Source: Hyphomicrobiales bacterium
Lineage (GTDB): Bacteria > Pseudomonadota > Alphaproteobacteria > Rhizobiales > Rhizobiaceae
Assembly: GCA_900473045.1 (NCBI GenBank)
Contig: UCKS01000003.1
Span: forward strand, 60,584-124,583
Reading direction: 5' to 3'
DNA length: 64,000 bases
Shown here: positions 62,828-64,000 of the stretch, in pieces
Position numbering within the stretch: position 1 is the stretch's first letter
Layout of the letters: each line of letters begins with the position of its first letter
The notes under the pieces: model-generated
The model's input: the letters and a program-made list of their open reading frames with translations, nothing else
The model's database searches: none
Told to the model about the DNA's origin: nothing
Program-made: the position numbers and the translations under genes

Positions 62828-64000
62828 CGGAAGTACTTTCCTCGATGGCACTGAGCGTCGTGTCCAGCGTGAAGACAAATCCTTCGGGACCGTAATCGAT
62901 CCACGCCGTTCCGCCGAGTTCCATCGGCAAAACCCGCAGGATCAGACGCGAACCGAAACCCTTGCGGTCCGATACGGGAGCCGATGGCCCGCCGATCTCG
63001 CTCCAAGTGAGCATGAATGCGCCGTCATCGCCTCTGTTGCTCACCGACCATTCGATGATCACAAACCCCGTCTCGTTCGACAGCGATCCATATTTGACAG
63101 CGTTGGTCGCCAGCTCGTGAAGGGCAAGCGACATCGATAGTGCCGCCCTTGGCCCAAGCCGCACATGCGGCCCCTTAATCCGGAAGCGATCCCGGGCGGG
63201 ACCATCGAAAGCGTCAACCGATGATGCCACAATGACCGAGAGGTCTGCCCCATCCCAGTTTTCATTCGTCAGAATGTTATGGGCGGCCGACAAGGCCAGG
63301 ATGCGCGCGCCGATCGCCCCGCTTGCCTCTTCCATCGAATGCGAGCCACGCAAAGTCTGCATGACGATCGATTGCACGGATGCCAAAGTGTTCTTCACTC
63401 GGTGATTGAGTTCGTTGACCAGCAGCCTTTGATGGTTTTCCGCCCGCACCCGCACGGTCACATCCGATCCCTGCACGAAAATGTTGGTCACCTTGCCATC
63501 ATCATTCTTGATCGGTTGATAGACGAAATCGAGATACCGCTCCTCGACGGCTTCGCCTGATCTTTGCAGCAGCACTCTTTCGGAAAAGCGGCTGACGGCG
63601 TGGCCTGTTTCAAACACCGTATCCAGCAGTTCGACAAAACCCTGGCCGGCGATTTCCGGAAGCGCTTCATTGACCGGTTTTCCGAGAACGTCGCGTTCGC
63701 CGATCAGCTTGCGATATTCCGGGTTGACCAGTTCGAACCGATGCTGGGGACCTTCCAGCATCGCCATGAAGGCTGGAGCCTGTTCGAACAATTGCTGAAG
63801 CCGCTCATGCTCGGCCGCATTGCGCCGGTCGGCGAGCACGCGTTCCGTGGTTTCCACCACAATGGCAATGACGCCAGCAGGCTTTCCGCGTTCATCCAGA
63901 ACTGGCGAATAGTCCAGGTCCATCCAGACCTGCTCCGGCACACCCTTGCGGTGCAGGATAAGCTCCTGATCGCGGTAGGCAAGCTTGCCGCCCGCGAGCC
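62820..64000 (-). CDS. HWE-family sensor histidine kinase (partial)
   Basis: Only the C-terminal 393 codons are inside the window; the frame is still open at 64000, so the start lies beyond. Two PAS-type regions are visible (LDYSPVLDERGKPAGVIAIV; FELVNPEYRKLIGERDVLGKPV ... DFVYQPIKNDDGKVTNIFVQGSDVT). These precede the HWE H-box NELNHRVKNTLASVQSIV (phospho-His codon at 63402-63404), the N-box ALHELATNAVKYG and WSEIGGP...GFGSRLI. HWE kinases include light and general-stress sensors in rhizobia; the signal cannot be told. The receiver gene follows with an 8-nt overlap. Confidence 0.9.
   Translation of the reverse strand, partial: LAGGKLAYRDQELILHRKGVPEQVWMDLDYSPVLDERGKPAGVIAIVVETTERVLADRRNAAEHERLQQLFEQAPAFMAMLEGPQHRFELVNPEYRKLIGERDVLGKPVNEALPEIAGQGFVELLDTVFETGHAVSRFSERVLLQRSGEAVEERYLDFVYQPIKNDDGKVTNIFVQGSDVTVRVRAENHQRLLVNELNHRVKNTLASVQSIVMQTLRGSHSMEEASGAIGARILALSAAHNILTNENWDGADLSVIVASSVDAFDGPARDRFRIKGPHVRLGPRAALSMSLALHELATNAVKYGSLSNETGFVIIEWSVSNRGDDGAFMLTWSEIGGPSAPVSDRKGFGSRLILRVLPMELGGTAWIDYGPEGFVFTLDTTLSAIEESTSGG

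Overview
The window is alphaproteobacterial chromosome, most likely from a Rhizobiaceae member (Agrobacterium/Rhizobium/Sinorhizobium type). The evidence is the essential ctrA-chpT cell-cycle block, an RpoH of the rhizobial RpoH1 type, tandem RopB/Omp25-like porins, the sulfolipid set sqdBDC, a serC-leader RNA motif, CTTGAC/CTATAT-like promoters, GANTC sites upstream of ctrA, and high GC coding DNA. I saw no tRNA or rRNA genes, insertion sequences, prophage genes or CRISPR array.

Layout. 0-3.7 kb: fliJ-like gene, ctrA, a lone receiver protein, chpT and the DUF1134 envelope protein EipA. 3.9-10.4 kb: coiled-coil membrane protein, SpoU methyltransferase, rluD, an accessory patch (AraC regulator, Cys-rich TRASH-like peptide, DUF1127, DUF2171), then rpoH. 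10.5-22.5 kb: a 765-aa acidic membrane protein, purA, an EamA transporter, a GNAT protein, serC-serA behind a two-hairpin leader, two tandem outer-membrane barrels, and glmM. 22.9-37.4 kb: ftsH, tilS and the Tol-Pal envelope system (cpoB, pal, tolB, tolA, tolR, tolQ, ybgC). Two sets of opposite-strand genes sit inside it: an alpha/beta hydrolase between cpoB and pal, and a small ORF-ku-ligD NHEJ operon between tolQ and ybgC. 37.5-40.5 kb: sqdBDC. 40.5-45.6 kb: a Holliday-junction operon ruvC-ruvA-ruvB with a VapBC-type toxin-antitoxin pair on each side of ruvA, followed by a metallophosphoesterase and a Nudix gene. 45.8-52.2 kb: LLM oxidoreductase, P-loop kinase, cupin, yebC, secreted proteins, an intact brnA antitoxin beside a broken brnT toxin, ymdB and 5-formyl-THF cyclo-ligase. 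52.5-54.8 kb: small regulators, a LysR gene, a candidate 6S RNA, zapA and a DUF4164 gene. 55.2-61.3 kb: glycolysis/Calvin-type cluster tkt-gap-(DUF1089)-pgk-fba. 61.5-64 kb: a PhzF-like isomerase and a HWE histidine kinase with its receiver; the kinase runs off the window end.

How the genes work together. The main theme is envelope and cell-cycle control: CtrA and ChpT (phosphorelay), EipA, two porins, Tol-Pal, ZapA, FtsH, GlmM and SqdBDC. Each porin gene has a perfect CtrA-type box (TTAA-N7-TTAAC) in gene orientation at almost the same distance from its start codon, and a weaker box lies upstream of eipA. This suggests that ctrA and several of its targets lie close together here. A second theme is DNA repair (ku-ligD, ruvCAB) combined with toxin-antitoxin modules, three of which occur within about 8 kb.

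Names and family knowledge come from memory of protein families, and no database was searched. Start sites were chosen by Shine-Dalgarno spacing and family N-termini, and several differ from the longest open frame.
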